Of a stretch of 64,000 nt of DNA, positions 50,501-63,800 are shown one piece after another; within the stretch, counting starts at the first letter, position 1, and each line of letters begins with the position of its first letter. The stretch covers positions 26,964,854 through 27,028,853 of the forward strand of contig OX419342.1 in the NCBI GenBank assembly GCA_948470475.1, in the 5' to 3' direction. The translations under genes were made by a program, and so were the position numbers. This stretch comes from Galaxea fascicularis (taxonomy: Eukaryota; Cnidaria; Anthozoa; Scleractinia; Euphylliidae). Under the pieces are notes generated by a model. It saw only the letters and a program-made list of their open reading frames with translations. It searched no databases and was not told where the DNA came from.

Positions 50501-52730
50501 AAACTGCGCATGAAGTAAGCGTGATATAAGTCACTGTTCAAAGCGAAAGCAAGAAGTAGAATTGGCACTAACTTAGTCAGTGATGTCTAGTTCCTCGTTT
50601 GAGCCAGTCACCGCCCTATATGAGCCTGTATAAGCTGCGCTCGCACCAAATTCAATCGCAAAGTCCTAGAGTCATTGAGGGAGGCAAAGTCATTAATAGT
50701 TTCACTCAAAAAGTTTTTAGAAGAAGAGTTTTCGCAAATACAATGCAGTTTTCACAAATAGATAGTTTGTTTTTACTGCTCCCGCCTATTTGGACCGGAA
50801 TACCAAATCAGGAAAAATAAGACTAGTTTTAGATCTATTAATTAAATTAATTTGATTCAGACAGATTTATTTATTGAAAACAGTTAGAGGAGCTTTAGAG
50901 AGGGTACTTTACCTACATATACTGGTTTTCACTCAAGTTGCTACAGTTAGATTATTTGGTGATAATCGATATACCAAAACGGCTCGAGTTTGAAAGTTTT
51001 CCGAGGTCGCCCTTAAGATCCACTTTTAAACAAGCAAGGGACAGCACTGGAGAAACCTTAAAGGATTTTCTGTTTGGTTGAGTTCGGGCGCTTTGCTTTC
51101 AAAAGGACGGTAGGTCAAGCAGTCTGTTCCTGATTGAAAAATTCATCTATGTCCATCTCACTTGAAAGAGATCGAGTAGCCATGAAACTCGACCGTAGAA
51201 AATACGGCCACCCCATAACCACAGTTGCTGGCCCAGTTTGGACTATTTAGTCACTTATTGAACTTTTTTTCTAAGTTGTCTAGAGCTCAAAACAGCTCTC
51301 GCAATTAATTAACCATAAAGAAATTTTTCCTGACATAGTGATTGGCAAATTAAGGCTTAGTTTATACGTCGCGCTGTCGTCGAATTTAATTCACATTAAA
51401 TTCGTCGATCCGTCGACATAAATTGTTGTGTAGTTTAAGACGTCGAAATTAATACAGTCCAATTTAATTCCGTGGTGTTTTAGTTCTGATCAGATATTAC
51501 ATTTTATTTAAACAATAATTTTTAATATATCAAAATAATGTACGCATTTAATTCGACGCGTCACTAATACGACGGATAAAACGTCTTGCACGAATTTAAT
51601 TTACGGGACGAATTAAATTCCATTGAGGCGTCGCGCTATTGTCGAATTTAATTGTTCTTCAGACCTTGAATTAAATTCGTCTGAATTAAATTTGACGATA
51701 ACGCGACGTATAAACTAGACCTAAGGCCCTGTTTATACGTCGCATTTAATTAGACGAATTTAATTGACGACTTTCCGTCGACTGGCAGACGAATTTAATA
51801 CCGAGTCGTTTTATACCTTGAACAAAATAGTTACCAGTAGTTTGTGTCCGCACTGTGAATTTTTAGCGGTCATCTATTAAAAGCAAAATGGCGCCGTTCA
51901 GTGGAGCGATCGCCATGCTAAAAAGTAGAAGTAATTTATGCATTTAATTCAATACGTCTGAAGTGCGACGTCTAAAGTCAACACGCATTTCACACGTTTT
52001 ATGCGTGTGGGGCACACGGATAAAACGTCTGGACGAACTTAATTTTTGGCTTCGTTTTATACGTCGCTCTACAAACGAATTTAATCGCTATAATTAAATT
52101 CGTGTCAATTATATTCGTCCGTACTGCGAGGTATAACAGGGCCTAAGGTATCTAGATAATTGTGCGTGCTTTTTAGCTAATTTTTGATATATCAAAATAA
52201 TGTAAGCATTTAATTCAGTCGACGTTTCACTAATACGACGGATAAAATGTCTTGGACGAATTTAATTCGTTTGAGACGTCACGCTACGTCGAATTTAGTA
52301 TAATTGTTTTAGGGACCTTGAATTAAATTCGTCTGACCTATATTCGACGATAGTGCAACGTATAAAGTAGGCCTAAGGTATCTAGATACTTGTGCGCACT
52401 TTTTAGCTAGAGGTTCATAAGCAGTGTTGCTTTGCTAATACGTCTTACATTTAAATGAATTTCATCTGTTAGCCCTCGTGATTTTACACCCGCGGCTACA
52501 CCTGTTCTGATTTTAGTCGTTTACAGTCCATTTTGAAAATATTGTGCGAGTAAGCAGCCCCACAGACAGCTGAATATGCATTCAAGCAATATTTCTGCAA
52601 CTACACCAGTAAAATTAAGCAGCTGAATGTTTTAGCCACAGTCTCAGGTGATCGTGTAAGCTGTACTGATGTATTGATGAGATTCATTAATTAAACATAT
52701 ATAGCAAAATCCCAAGCATCTTTGTCGGAG
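47560..52730. other. Host intergenic DNA with repeats, no gene recognised
   Basis: Includes a small inverted-repeat element at about 50308-50397 (GCGGCTACACGAGCGATTTT and its inverted partner) and an imperfect inverted pair around 48815 and 48985 (CTCCTCCGCAGAGG). Short open frames at 47700-48190 and 48700-49420 show no recognisable domain. Confidence 0.5.
51354..52395. repeat. Cluster of related AT-rich palindromic elements
   Basis: At least three adjacent units with ends of the type TTTATACGTCGC and inverted GCGACGTATAAA, filled with repeats of GAATTTAATT and its complement. Joins near 51720, 52147 and 52377 carry the same GCCTAAG motif, as if elements inserted into one another. Confidence 0.65.
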
Positions 52731-52739
52731 GACTGGGCC

Positions 52740-55700
52740 ATGAATTTGTACCACGTCTCTCTCTTTCTGGTGTCGATAGCATGGCAACAGCCATTGGTAA
52801 GTTATTGACGTTTATTCGGTACGGTTTAATTAAAGTTAGTTTGTATCAACATTAATTTTGATTTACGAGATTAACCAAGGAAGGCATCACATTATTTCTA
52901 CTAATTAAATTTTTACTAATCTTACAATTAACATTTCTATATCTGATATAGCCAAGAACTTTGCGTTGTTACTGAGCTTGGTTTGACCATGGCCACATAA
53001 CCAAGAAAGTGCTCAGATAGCTCTCGTAGTACCTCCACAAATCAAAACGTCTGCCTTCGTAGACTATTTAAGATTTATTTGGTTTTCTTTGCCTCATTGT
53101 TTTCAGTTGAAACGCTATAACTTCTCTGTTTATACCGATCCACACATTACTGCGTTTTTAATGATCCCGATTTACTTGTCCACAATACAACGACACTGAC
53201 GTTTTCAAAATTCTCCACCTTTCAAACCACTTCTATTAAAGCGACGCAAAAGTAACTTGTCATCCTATCAGTAAATTAACACTAATTTTCCTCTCTTCAG
53301 GCTGTTGATGGATGCCCCTGGAATTGCACCGCAGTTGACATAAAATGTAAGATCTAGATTTTCGTTTGAAATTTCATATTCATTTTCTTTATTGTAGTTG
53401 TTATTTGTAAGTTGTGATTGTTCCTCAATTTGGCCTATAATGGCTGACACAAAACGTCTAAAACAACTGCTAACTAATTACCTTGATTTACCTTTTTCTT
53501 TCTTTGCTTCACCTTACACTTTTAATGTTGGTATTATGTTCTCTCTCAGATATCCCCAAGAGCTGACTCTTAACTTTCTTTTGGAAAGAAAAAAAACTTT
53601 GAACCCTTGTTCTGACAAAAATAACTTAATTTTCTTCTTTATTTTCTCTCTTTCTGATACACATTTTTCTACCCTACCTTCCAGCTATATAAGTATGTAC
53701 CATTATTGATATTACCATTGTCATTGTTACTCAGTGCTAGGCTCACCCACACTTACATTTTCCCCATCACTGTCCTTACACAGACATATTTCGCTGACGT
53801 TGTCGCAGTCAATTTTGCTGTCACTGACAGTTACCGTATGTCACTATCACTGTAACAGGCACTAGTACCGACACTGGCGTTGTCACTGAAGTTGTCACTA
53901 CCGCTTTTAATTGTCATTGTCACTGTCACTGACACTGTCATGGTCATTATCATCATCAAGGCTATTTTCCCTGTCACTGTCACATTGTCATTGTCATTGT
54001 CTGTGTGAGAGTCACTCAGTGTCACTGGCACCGTCATTGTTTGTCACTGTCACTTCATATTCAATGGCACTGTTAATGTCATGGTTACAGGCGCGGATCC
54101 AGGATTTTGAAATGGGGGGGGGGGGGGGGGGTGAATTTTTGTGTGGCTTACATGAAGTGTATAGCCACATTATGCTGAGACCAAATTTATTTATTTATTT
54201 ATTTGTCCACGAGAGTCGAGCGCCTGTCACGTGGTCTAATAAGCTACACGTGTACGCATTGCGGACCTATTTTTGTAATAATGTAATAGAACCAAAGCCT
54301 GGTTGAGGTGTTTGAGGTCTGTGCATCAGCATGATTGACAAATTGTCAGAAAAAGGGGGGGGGGGTTGAAAATTCACCCATTTCACCTCCCCTGGATTCG
54401 CGCCTGGGTTACTGCTATTCTTTTGTCACTGTCACTTTCACCAGCACTGACGCTGAAAATGACACTGTCATTGTCGTTGTCCCCGACTGAATAATTCTGT
54501 TTTATTTTGTCTTGTTTCTTCTTCTGGTAACACAGACAAAAGAATGTATTGTTCTGGTAAGACAATCGATTTTTGCAAGAATTATTCTGCTTCCTGGAAA
54601 GTGGCTCGAATCAGCCGGTTTATGTTGGAACTAACTGATTGCGAAGGAGACAGACTTCGTGTCGGCATTAAGTTGTTACTGTTTGTGAGTCGAGGAAAGT
54701 TGTACAACTATGGCAAGTACGAAATAGTGACGGTCAAGAAAGTGTCCTCAGCAGTTGATGAAAAAGGGTAAGACTTTACTTGACCACTTAAGTACAAGAA
54801 AGTTTTTCCTTTAGTAACGTCGTTTTGAGGGGGCTATCCATCGAATGAAACATTTCCCACGCATATTTTCCAACTGCTTTCAAGGTTCCATTAATTTTCA
54901 TCAGCACTGTCTCTAACCTATTTTCACTTTAGGTTAAATAAAGCCGCTATTTTTGTCTATATCTTCAAGGAAGTCTATTTGCACAGTTACTCTGCAAAAA
55001 CCAATCGAGATGTATCTAAAGAAAGATGGGCGCACTTGTGTGATTGCACAGACGATTCCGTCTTTTGACGTTGTGTCCTTGATAAACTGCACCCTTACGT
55101 GCAGCCGGCATAAAGATGCCCTGGGAGGAATCCTAGCTTTCAAGGCAAAGACATTATCTATTGACAGCACCTCCAAGATTGACATGTCTGGAAAAGGTAA
55201 ATGGAACTCGCTGTGAAAACGAAAGCCATTTTCTTACTTTACTACAAATAGAAGACCATAAAACATGTAAAAGAGTCCAGTAATTCCCATATTTTGAAAC
55301 ATTTGGTAGCTGCCTTCTCCCCGTCCCAAATATAATTTCATTTGATTGATGAACACTGAACGGTCTCAAAGAATTTAACTTTGAAGGTGACTTGGAGCAT
55401 ATAGACAACCAATTTATTATGTTAGACGTAACAATTTTTGAATCTCTCAACGAAGTTGTACTATAGCCAACATACAAATCATTATTATCTTTAATTTTGT
55501 TCGTTCCGACGACAACACGAGTCACTGTAATACCAGGTCAACGCGGCTGATTTACCAAGAAAAGTAATTGTGACCTCCTCTTTTAGGATTTCCTGGGGGT
55601 GCTGGAGGTGATCCCCGAGGGGGTGGAGGTCAAGGCGGTCAGACATTTTTGTGCCAACTGCAGAAACCTATTAAAGGCAAAGGGGGAGACATTTCGGAAG

Positions 55701-58700
55701 CCGCATGGGCAACGAATACCGATGGCATCGCAGGGGGAGGGGCTGGGGATGGACCTGGTCGCAGTGAGGGTAAATACCATAACAGTCTTCATGGCTAAAT
55801 TTTTATTAACTTAATGAGTTGATATAAGGGAAGTAACCGATTTGTAGGTGTATGGTTTAGTTGTTATGGGAAGTTTTTAATCCTCCTGTTTAAGAAACGT
55901 TTTTCACCGGGGTAGATGTTTCTGGAAGCTATCCCCAGATTTCTAGTCACGACCAAATTTGCCAGGTCAACTGTTTTCCCAAGCATTATTCCCGCAAGCG
56001 ATTATTGTCACTCGTGGATTCACAAAATCCCTGATTGTTAAAGTTTACTTCATGTTTAAAGGGGTTTTTCTTTGTGTGCTCTATTGGGGACTAATACTAG
56101 TTGCAATAAAGTCAATAAGTTCGCCCTGTCACCGCTGTCAAATATTGTATCACGAAAAAAGCATCCAGAACCAGCTTCTTACCAGCAACACCGAAAATCT
56201 ACAGTTACGTTATGCACCTATCAATGTTAAGCCGCAGGGGAAGGGGGGGAGGCCGGGAATAGGCGGGGGATTTGACCTCGCTTCATCTTTTCTATTCAAA
56301 TTCCCAACCCCAGGGATGTTATCACTGTTGAAAAGAGTACAGATACCCCACTAACGGTTAAAGTCAAATGTCCCGACCCACAGGTCGCAATAATCAAAAG
56401 CCCCTACCACGGGCAGACTTCTTACGCCAAATACCCCGCCTATGCCCGGCCTTCCCCCTCCCCCCCTGCAGCTTAACATTGATAGGTGCATTAGTCTTCT
56501 TTTCAGTGCTGATCGAAGATGATAAAGCTAGGATTTTTTGTATCTACATAGCATTTTTTTTTTCAGTTTGGAAACGAATCGGTGAGCAAAGTTGTGACAC
56601 AGGATTCTGAGAAAGTAAAGACAATCATTTGCCACTTTCACTAAGAAATGGTCATGCCCATGGTTCGTGGTTAAGTCATAGTTACACCGACTCCTTATCA
56701 GACCCTAGCTATTTTACTGAAATCACAGGGCGATGTAAGGAAAATACAAATTATTACCCCTATTTTCTAGGTTCCAAGGGTGGGCCAGGAGGCCTAAACG
56801 CTGGGGGAGGTGGTGGAGACTCGACTGCAAACCCTGACGATGGAGCTGGCGGAGGGGGAGGTGGTGGACATTTCTCTGGAGGTGGGGGTGGTGGTGGGGG
56901 AACTGGTTGTGGAGGCACTGATGGCGGAAAGGGAGGAAACGCTGGAATGGTACAGAAAGTCCATTTCATTTTTCTCTGGGCTACATTTTAGCTTTTTTAA
57001 ATCTGAATGATGCATATGAAAGAAGTCATATGTGAACTGTGGATATGAAATCAAATGAAGAATGATCGTCGCAGTTATGATCGCAATTTTTGCAATTGCG
57101 TAAAGAAGCCTGAAAAAAATTCAGGACTTCAGGTCACGGGTTCAAGCTCCGTTGAAGTCCTGAATTTTTTTCAGGCTTCTTAACGCAATTGCAAAAATTG
57201 CGATCATAACTGCGACGATCATTCTTCATTTGATTTCATATCCGCAGTTCACATATGACTTCTTTCATATGCATCATTCACTTACATATCTTTCACGGGA
57301 ACATATGAACCCAGAATTGACCTGCTCCCAACGTCAGTGGCTTCATAGCTCAGCTGGTAGAGCATCGCACCGGAATCGCGAGGTCACGGGTTCAAGCCCC
57401 ATTGAAGTCCTAAATTTTTTCAGGCTTCTTTACGCAATTGCAAAAATTGCGATCATAAATGCGACGATCATTCTTCATTTGATTTTTTAAATCTGTTTGA
57501 TAAACTCCGAAAAATTATCTTATTTTTGGCAGGAATACACTGATATAAAAACTTGTCGCTTGTTCAGTGCTATTTTTCCCGGCTCCAGTTACATGTGAGG
57601 CTGATTTACGCCTCTTAATTTTAATGGCTTCTAATGAATTTTGTTTACCATTATTCTCTAACAGTTTCCCCATTGTAAGAAAACTAGTCAGGGGAGCATT
57701 AAAGTGCCATCCCCCTTAATTAGTTACATAAGTATTTTAGACAGAAAATTCAGAGGAACTTACATCCTTCACATATCAAATGAAAAAAATAATTTACATG
57801 TCAACGATCTTTTTAGGTTGGGACATACGCTGGGGGTGGTGGACGGTCGGCTTGTCCGGGTGGTAATGGAGGTGACGGGGGAAAGCCAGGTTACAGCTCA
57901 CATGTTACAAAGTGCTATGACAGGACCGCAGAACCTGGAAACGCGGGCACGGCTGAACTTGGCGGCGGAGGAGGTACAACTGACGATTCCTAATTTGCAA
58001 CAACTTGATTATGTTTATGATCCAGACTAATAATGAAACGCATTTAAGGGCTAAGTGAGCCAAAAAATAGTTGATAAACACGAAAGGGTAACATTTTTGT
58101 TATTATTGTTATACATTGAACTCGCTATCTCTTTTCTGATTGGTCGATTTTCGCAATCAGCGCTTGTGACGTCATACCTGCAGATTATACAATAATCGGA
58201 CAATAATCATGTCAAGGTCACTAGTAATCATGTCATGTCTGACCGCGGTGCATGATTTCCAAGGTTCGCGTGATTTGTGTGGTTTGCCGTCGTTGAAGAA
58301 GCAAAACAACGTCCAGGTTTGCAAGCGAATGTTTACTGTTGCGACATTTCTTTTTTCGTTCAATGTATAATAAAACAATTATTATATCTCTCAGTTAGTA
58401 AGCGCCTTGTCATTGGTCAATTTTGCGGGCCTTATTCGCCTGTACGGCCCGCTAAGTTTGAAAGATTATTTTCCCTTACGCCTGATTAACCTCAGAGATA
58501 TAATAACTATCTTACTAACCTCGTTTTCTCGGTCCGTACTGTAAGTTGAGGATCCTCGTTTTTCCCGTTGATTTCTGGCCCGCGCGCTTCGCGCTTGGGC
58601 CATAGACCTCTTTCATAATGGCGGCCAAATAAAATATTCTTTTGTTTTAATGCTGATAAGCCTTTCGAACCTCGCTGCTATGTGCAAAATACAAAAGAAT

Positions 58701-60692
58701 GTTTGCGCTAAAATGAAGCCAGTAAGTCTAATTAACATAGATACTGAAAAGAACAATATTATCGGCGGCCATTATGAAAGTGGTCTATAAGCAAACGGGA
58801 AAAAAACTCGGTCCGTAACTTACAGTACGGACCGAGAAAACGAGGTTAGTAAGAGGTATTGATTAGTTTCGGTTTTTTGTGATATCCAGAATACTTAAGG
58901 TCTCGGTAAGTGTTATCATATGATAACTCTTACCTCGACCTTGATTATTCTAGATATCACAAAAACCTCATCTAATAATTGTCTATAGTCTCCTCACAAT
59001 GCAGGCATCTGATCAATGAAAGAGGTTATCGCAAACAGCTCCTCTTTCATTACTCATTTATGTTTCCAATAAATATTTAAATGAAAAACATTTATCATGA
59101 CGAGACGAACACTTCTGAAATGGGTTCTTTTACCCGAATTCCTCATAATGGTTTTCCATTTTGTTTTACTTATCAGGAGATTCTTGTGGTGACAACTTCG
59201 GCGGCGGTGGAGGAGGAGGTATTCCCTTCGTATTCATTCATCCATCCCTCCCTCCCTCCCTCCCTCCCTCCCTCCCTCCCTCCCTCCCTCCTGATCTCCC
59301 TTCGTATTCATTCATCCATCCCTCCCTCCCTCCCTCCCTATCTTTCTTCCTTCCTTCCTCTCTTTTTTCTTCCTTAATATGTGTGCCTTTAGTTACGCAG
59401 GTTTGCCTTAATTGATGATAAACTATTCATATTTAAATGTCTTCCATTTCAAAGCTACAACATTAGTGTATATCCTGTGAAGGTTTGCCAGTTTGCGTTG
59501 ATCACTCAATGTTATTCAATTTGATCAGTTTGTAGGTGACAGCCAAGGGCACAGTGGGGCTACATTTTAGGGTGACCAACAAGACGATATAAACGCAAAA
59601 TACATCAATTTCCCATATCATTTTAAACTACATTTTATAGGAACATTAACCTAAGTTTTTAGATTTTTTCGAATTACAAGCTGACTGTTTTACTTTCTTA
59701 GTGGTAAGCCATTTTAAAACTTTTCAAATTTTAAAAAGATCATGTTATTAAACAAGAAAGCAACCAGTCACTGGTGTAATTTTTACCCTAGGCGGGCTTC
59801 AATTTGGCAGCAAGGCTTTTGGAAGTCGGTTAAGCCACGGTGGGGGTGGTGGCGGAGGCGGTGGTAGTGCTTTTACCGACGACCCCAACCCAGGGGGGAG
59901 AGGAGGAAATGGAGGTGGCCTGGTATTTTTAATGCTCGGGGAACTGACGTTGGATGGAATGATCCTAGCAGAGGGTGAGACATATTAAAAGCTGAGTGTG
60001 TTAGATACATTTCGGTTCATCACCCTTAAGTTAGGATAGGAAACGTAGGTATTTACCGGACAAAAGATTATTTATCCAAGCAGCTAACAAGAGACCTGAG
60101 ACACCCAGATGTGACTTAAAGCTGATTTAGTTTCATGTGGACTAACGTGAAATGGGTTGCGCAGAGGAATGGAAAAATTTTTGTCAAATCAATGGTTGGA
60201 AAAATGTTTCCGTAGGACTGATAAACAAAAAGCGCTGACATTACCTATTCATTTTGTAAGATACCAGAGATAAAGGTTAACTCTTAAGCTTCTGTCAGCC
60301 TCAAGCTGGCAATAACCGCTAACATTTATAGCTATTCTTCTACAGCTAATATCCTTAACTTCGTATATATTCCTGGAATTTTATCAGGTTGTATGTTAAG
60401 TAACAGGAAGAAGAGCAGAGCAGGGGGTTAAAAACGTGATTTGGGCTCGGTGAAATCAAATGATTGCTTAAGTTTCGAGTTACCCGGTACTGGTCCCCTT
60501 AACTCATTAGTTTGCTCTCCACAGGACTACCTGGTCAGTGCCTAAACCAAGTGGCCTACAGATCCGCTCCTGGTGGAAGTGGTGCTGGCGGAAGTGTGGT
60601 AATTCTTACCGAAACACTCCAAGGAGATCCCGCGGATAAAATCTTCGTCTCCGGAGGAAGTCCCGTGAAATGTGCATACGGTGCTGGAGGAG
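52740..60692 (+). CDS. Secreted glycine-rich extracellular protein, ten exons (3' end beyond)
   Basis: Exons 52740-52796, 53301-53346, 54536-54767, 54970-55196, 55587-55769, 56771-56949, 57817-57973, 59177-59218, 59792-59974 and 60525-60692. All have GT/AG borders and the phases chain without a stop (0,1,2,1,1,0,1,1,1,1). Exon 1 encodes a signal-like M-N-L-Y-H-V-S-L-F-L-V-S-I-A. Exons 2-4 form a Cys-containing N-domain (D-G-C-P-W-N-C ... L-I-N-C-T-L-T-C-S). Exons 5-10 are Gly-rich with P-G-G-A-G-G-type runs and a V-F-L-M-L-G-E-L-T-L-D-G-M segment. Probably an extracellular-matrix or cuticle-like protein; no exact family recognised. The final donor at 60693 shows that it continues, but no later exon is visible before a LINE. 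Confidence 0.75.
53730..54480. repeat. Imperfect TGTCAC minisatellite in intron
   Basis: Runs of GTCACTGTCACTGACACTGT-type hexamers in intron 2, interrupted by the insertion at 54088-54406. Confidence 0.8.
54088..54406. mobile_element. MITE inserted in the minisatellite
   Basis: Ends CAGGCGCGGATCCAGG and, inverted, CAGGCGCGAATCCAGG, inside a GGTTA duplication (54083-54087, 54407-54411). Contains G-runs just inside both ends. No coding capacity. Confidence 0.7.
57005..57490. mobile_element. Three tRNA-SINE-derived segments, two forming a palindrome
   Basis: 57339-57490 has a tRNA-like head (TAGCTCAGCTGGTAGAGC, then GGTCACGGGTTCAAGCCCC) followed by a body with CAGGCTTCTTTACGCAATTG. A second forward copy lacking the A box begins at ~57128, and an inverted body copy covers ~57005-57131, giving a ~125-bp palindrome. 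The anticodon loop lacks the normal U33 and stem pairing is imperfect, so this is SINE rather than a working tRNA gene. Confidence 0.65.
58511..58853. mobile_element. Foldback element with 37-bp perfect inverted ends
   Basis: 58511-58547 and 58817-58853 are perfect inverted copies (core CTCGGTCCGTACTG). Nested inside is another inverted pair around CATAATGGCGGCC (about 58615 and 58765). A further inverted pair, GGTTTTTTGTGATATC, lies just outside at 58871-58966. No coding capacity. Confidence 0.75.
59240..59355. repeat. CCTC microsatellite in intron
   Basis: Two runs of CCTCCCTCCCTCCCTCCCTC separated by a repeated TTCGTATTCATTCATC spacer, directly after exon 8. Confidence 0.9.
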
Positions 60693-60833
60693 GTAAGATC
60701 TGATAATGATCAACCAGTTGTGTACAGCCTGTCTACTTCAATGATTAATATATGATGTCAGCTACCAAAACGTCTGGAATAGTTGCCTTTTTGCCTTTTT
60801 TTTTCTTAATATATTTACAGGTTAAAAAAAAAA

Positions 60834-63800
60834 AGTAGAATGTGTGGCAAGGTGACCTCTAGAAACCACCAGGCTTTTAGTTGAGGCCACCTTGTACATA
60901 CTGACAATATGTTTGCATAAATGGTGCTGCAAGTGAGCGGCCTAGTCAATTCAGTAATTATTTTATTAAAAACTCTAGTAGTTTTTTCTTAAAGTTAGGA
61001 AAACTTGATAGGGAAGTGATCGTAACTGGGAGGGAATTCCAGATCTTTGGACCTTGGTAAAGAATTGTAAATTTCTTCAGATTAGTTCGGCAATGGTGTG
61101 CGCGATAATTGTTGGCTGTTCTGGTGCTGTAGCGATGAATTTGACTATTTGTTTGAAACAAGTTGGCAAACAATGGAGGCAACAGGTTGTTGTGGAAATA
61201 GTACATAAATTTCGCTATTTGAAACGTATTTATTTGAAAAATGTCTAAAATTCCTAATTTGGAGAATAAGGGAGCAGAATGTGCTCTATAGTCTGAATTG
61301 GTAATAGCTCGCACAGCCCTCTTTTGCAAACAATAAATTCTGTTTAAGTTTGTTACGTATGTAGACGACCATGTAGAGTTACAATAGGTAATATAAGGAT
61401 AAATTAACGAGTAGTACAGAGTAAGTTTAGTTTTTGAAGATAGATAGAAGCGGGATCTAAATAACATTCCAATTGATTTAGACATTTGTTTACATAAATA
61501 GCTGATATGATCTTTCCAAGTAAGATGCTCGTCAATATATACCCCAAGAAATTTAGTAGCGTTGGTTTGTATTAAAAGTTGACCACCGAAGGAAATAGAA
61601 AATTTGTGGTTACATTTTTTCTGCCTAGGCTTGAAAATGAGGTAGGTCGTTTTCTTGACATTCACCGATAATTTGTTGCATCGCAACCAAACTTCAATAT
61701 TTTTTAGTTCGTCATTTAGTACAGATTCTAGGGTATTTGGGTTAGAGTGAGAATAAAAAATACTAGTATCGTCAGCAAAGAGAAGAAGATCTATCAGTTC
61801 TGAAGCATTAGGGAGATCGTTTATGTAGAGTATGAAGAATAAAGGGCCAAGAATGGAACCTTGCGGGACACCACATTTTATGGTCTGCATCGTAGAACAA
61901 GTTTGATTGAATTGAACAAATTGATAGCGATTAGAAAAGTAGCTATTTATCCATTGCAGGGCCACATCACGGATACCATAGTGTTCCAGCTTTGAGAATA
62001 GTATTTCATGATTGAGGGTATCGAACGCTTTAGAAAGATCCAGAAAGATGCCTACAGTGGTTTCATGTCGGTCTATTGCAGACGAGATTTTATTGAGCAA
62101 ATGGATAAGCGCGTGTGATGTCGAGTGATTTTTGCGAAATCCAAACTGACGAAGATAGAATATTTCGTTTGTTTCGGCGAAATCGACTAAGCGATTGTAC
62201 ATGACCTTCTCAAAGAATTTTGAGAAATTTGGCAGTAAAGAAATTGGTCTATAATTTACAAAGAGACTCGGATCCTCAGTTTTGTAGATAGGAATTACTT
62301 TACCAATTTTTAGTTTCTCTGGAAAAGTACCTTTTGATAGAGAAAGATTTATAATGTTTACCAGAGGTGTGGAAATCAAGTGAAATGAATGCTGTATCAC
62401 ACGCATTGAGATATTGTCATAACCAGGGGCCTTCCTCGGTGAAAACATGCTACAAATGTTTTGTAATTCACGAATATCAGTGGGTTTTAAAGTGATAGGA
62501 GGATAATCTCTGCTACCAAGAAAAGAGCGAAAAGTGGCCGAATTCTCGGAGGGTATGGCACTCGCTAGGTTAGGACCAATATTGGTGAAGTATTTACAGA
62601 ATCGGTCAGCGATGTCCATGGGATCCGTGATTGTTTTGCCGTCAGATTTAAAAGATGAAGGTGGAGATGGATAATTCTTACTTTTGTTTATAACTTCGTT
62701 TAGTAGTTTCCAAGTCGTTCTTAGGTCATTCTTGGCATCTTCTAGTTTGGAGTCGTAATATACACGCTTAGCAATACGTATTAAGTGGTTCAATTTGTTT
62801 TTGTAGGCTTTATACTTAAGTTCACAAGAAGTGGTGGATGATCGAACAAACTTTTTGTATAGTCTGTTCTTCTCGTTGATGGACTTTAAGAGACCACGGC
62901 TCAACCATGGAGAGTAGGACTTATTCATTTGCTTGCCTTTGATGACTTTCAAAGGAAAACAGGCTTCGTAAATTCTGCAATATTCACTTATAAAATCATT
63001 ATAAGCTTTATTGGGGTCGTCCCCTAGGATAAGTAAAGACCAGTTTGTCTTTGAGAGGGTTTCGTTGAATTTTTCTAAACTAGTAGCATTTATTACCCGA
63101 GTAAGAATTTTCTTTTCTTTTTTACGTGTTAAAGTTTCGCTACCAAAGTAGGCGAAGACCGGTAAGTGATCGGATAAATCATTTAGAACGATGCCATTGA
63201 GAACGTTTTGCGAGAGATTGTTAGTGAATATGTTATCGATTAGTGTTGCGGAATAAGAGGTGAGGCGAGTTGGTTTTGAGATAAGAGGAAAAAGAGCGTG
63301 CGAGAATAAGCTGTCAACAAATTCCTGTGTTGGTACGTGATGGTTATATCGAAGAAGGTCTAAATTAAAATCTCCCATCACATAACAATGCTTATTGTCT
63401 TTAGTGATAATTGAGAGAATGTCATTGAATTTCTCTAGAAACAGGGCAGAGTTTTGATTTGGCGGTCTGTATACACAACCCACGATAATGTTTTTCCCTT
63501 GGGGAACAGTAATTTCGACGAAGATTGATTCAATTACTTCTGAGTCAGAAAATTTGCATTCTTTAAGAACTTTGTACTCAATATCGTTTCGTAAATAAAT
63601 GCCAACCCCGCCGCCTATTTTTGATTTGCGATGATTGGAGACAAAATTGTACCCTGTAATATTTACAAGCTCTGAAGAACAATCAGTTAGCCACGTTTCT
63701 GATACGCCAACAACAGAGAATGCCCTTTTGAGATTTTTGAGAATAAGATTTAGTTGATCAAGATTTTTCAACAAACTGCGGGCATTTAAATGCAAAATGG

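Noticed and set aside
57343..57415. tRNA gene
   Set aside because: A and B boxes are present but the anticodon loop lacks U33, stems mismatch and the sequence continues into a SINE body repeated nearby.
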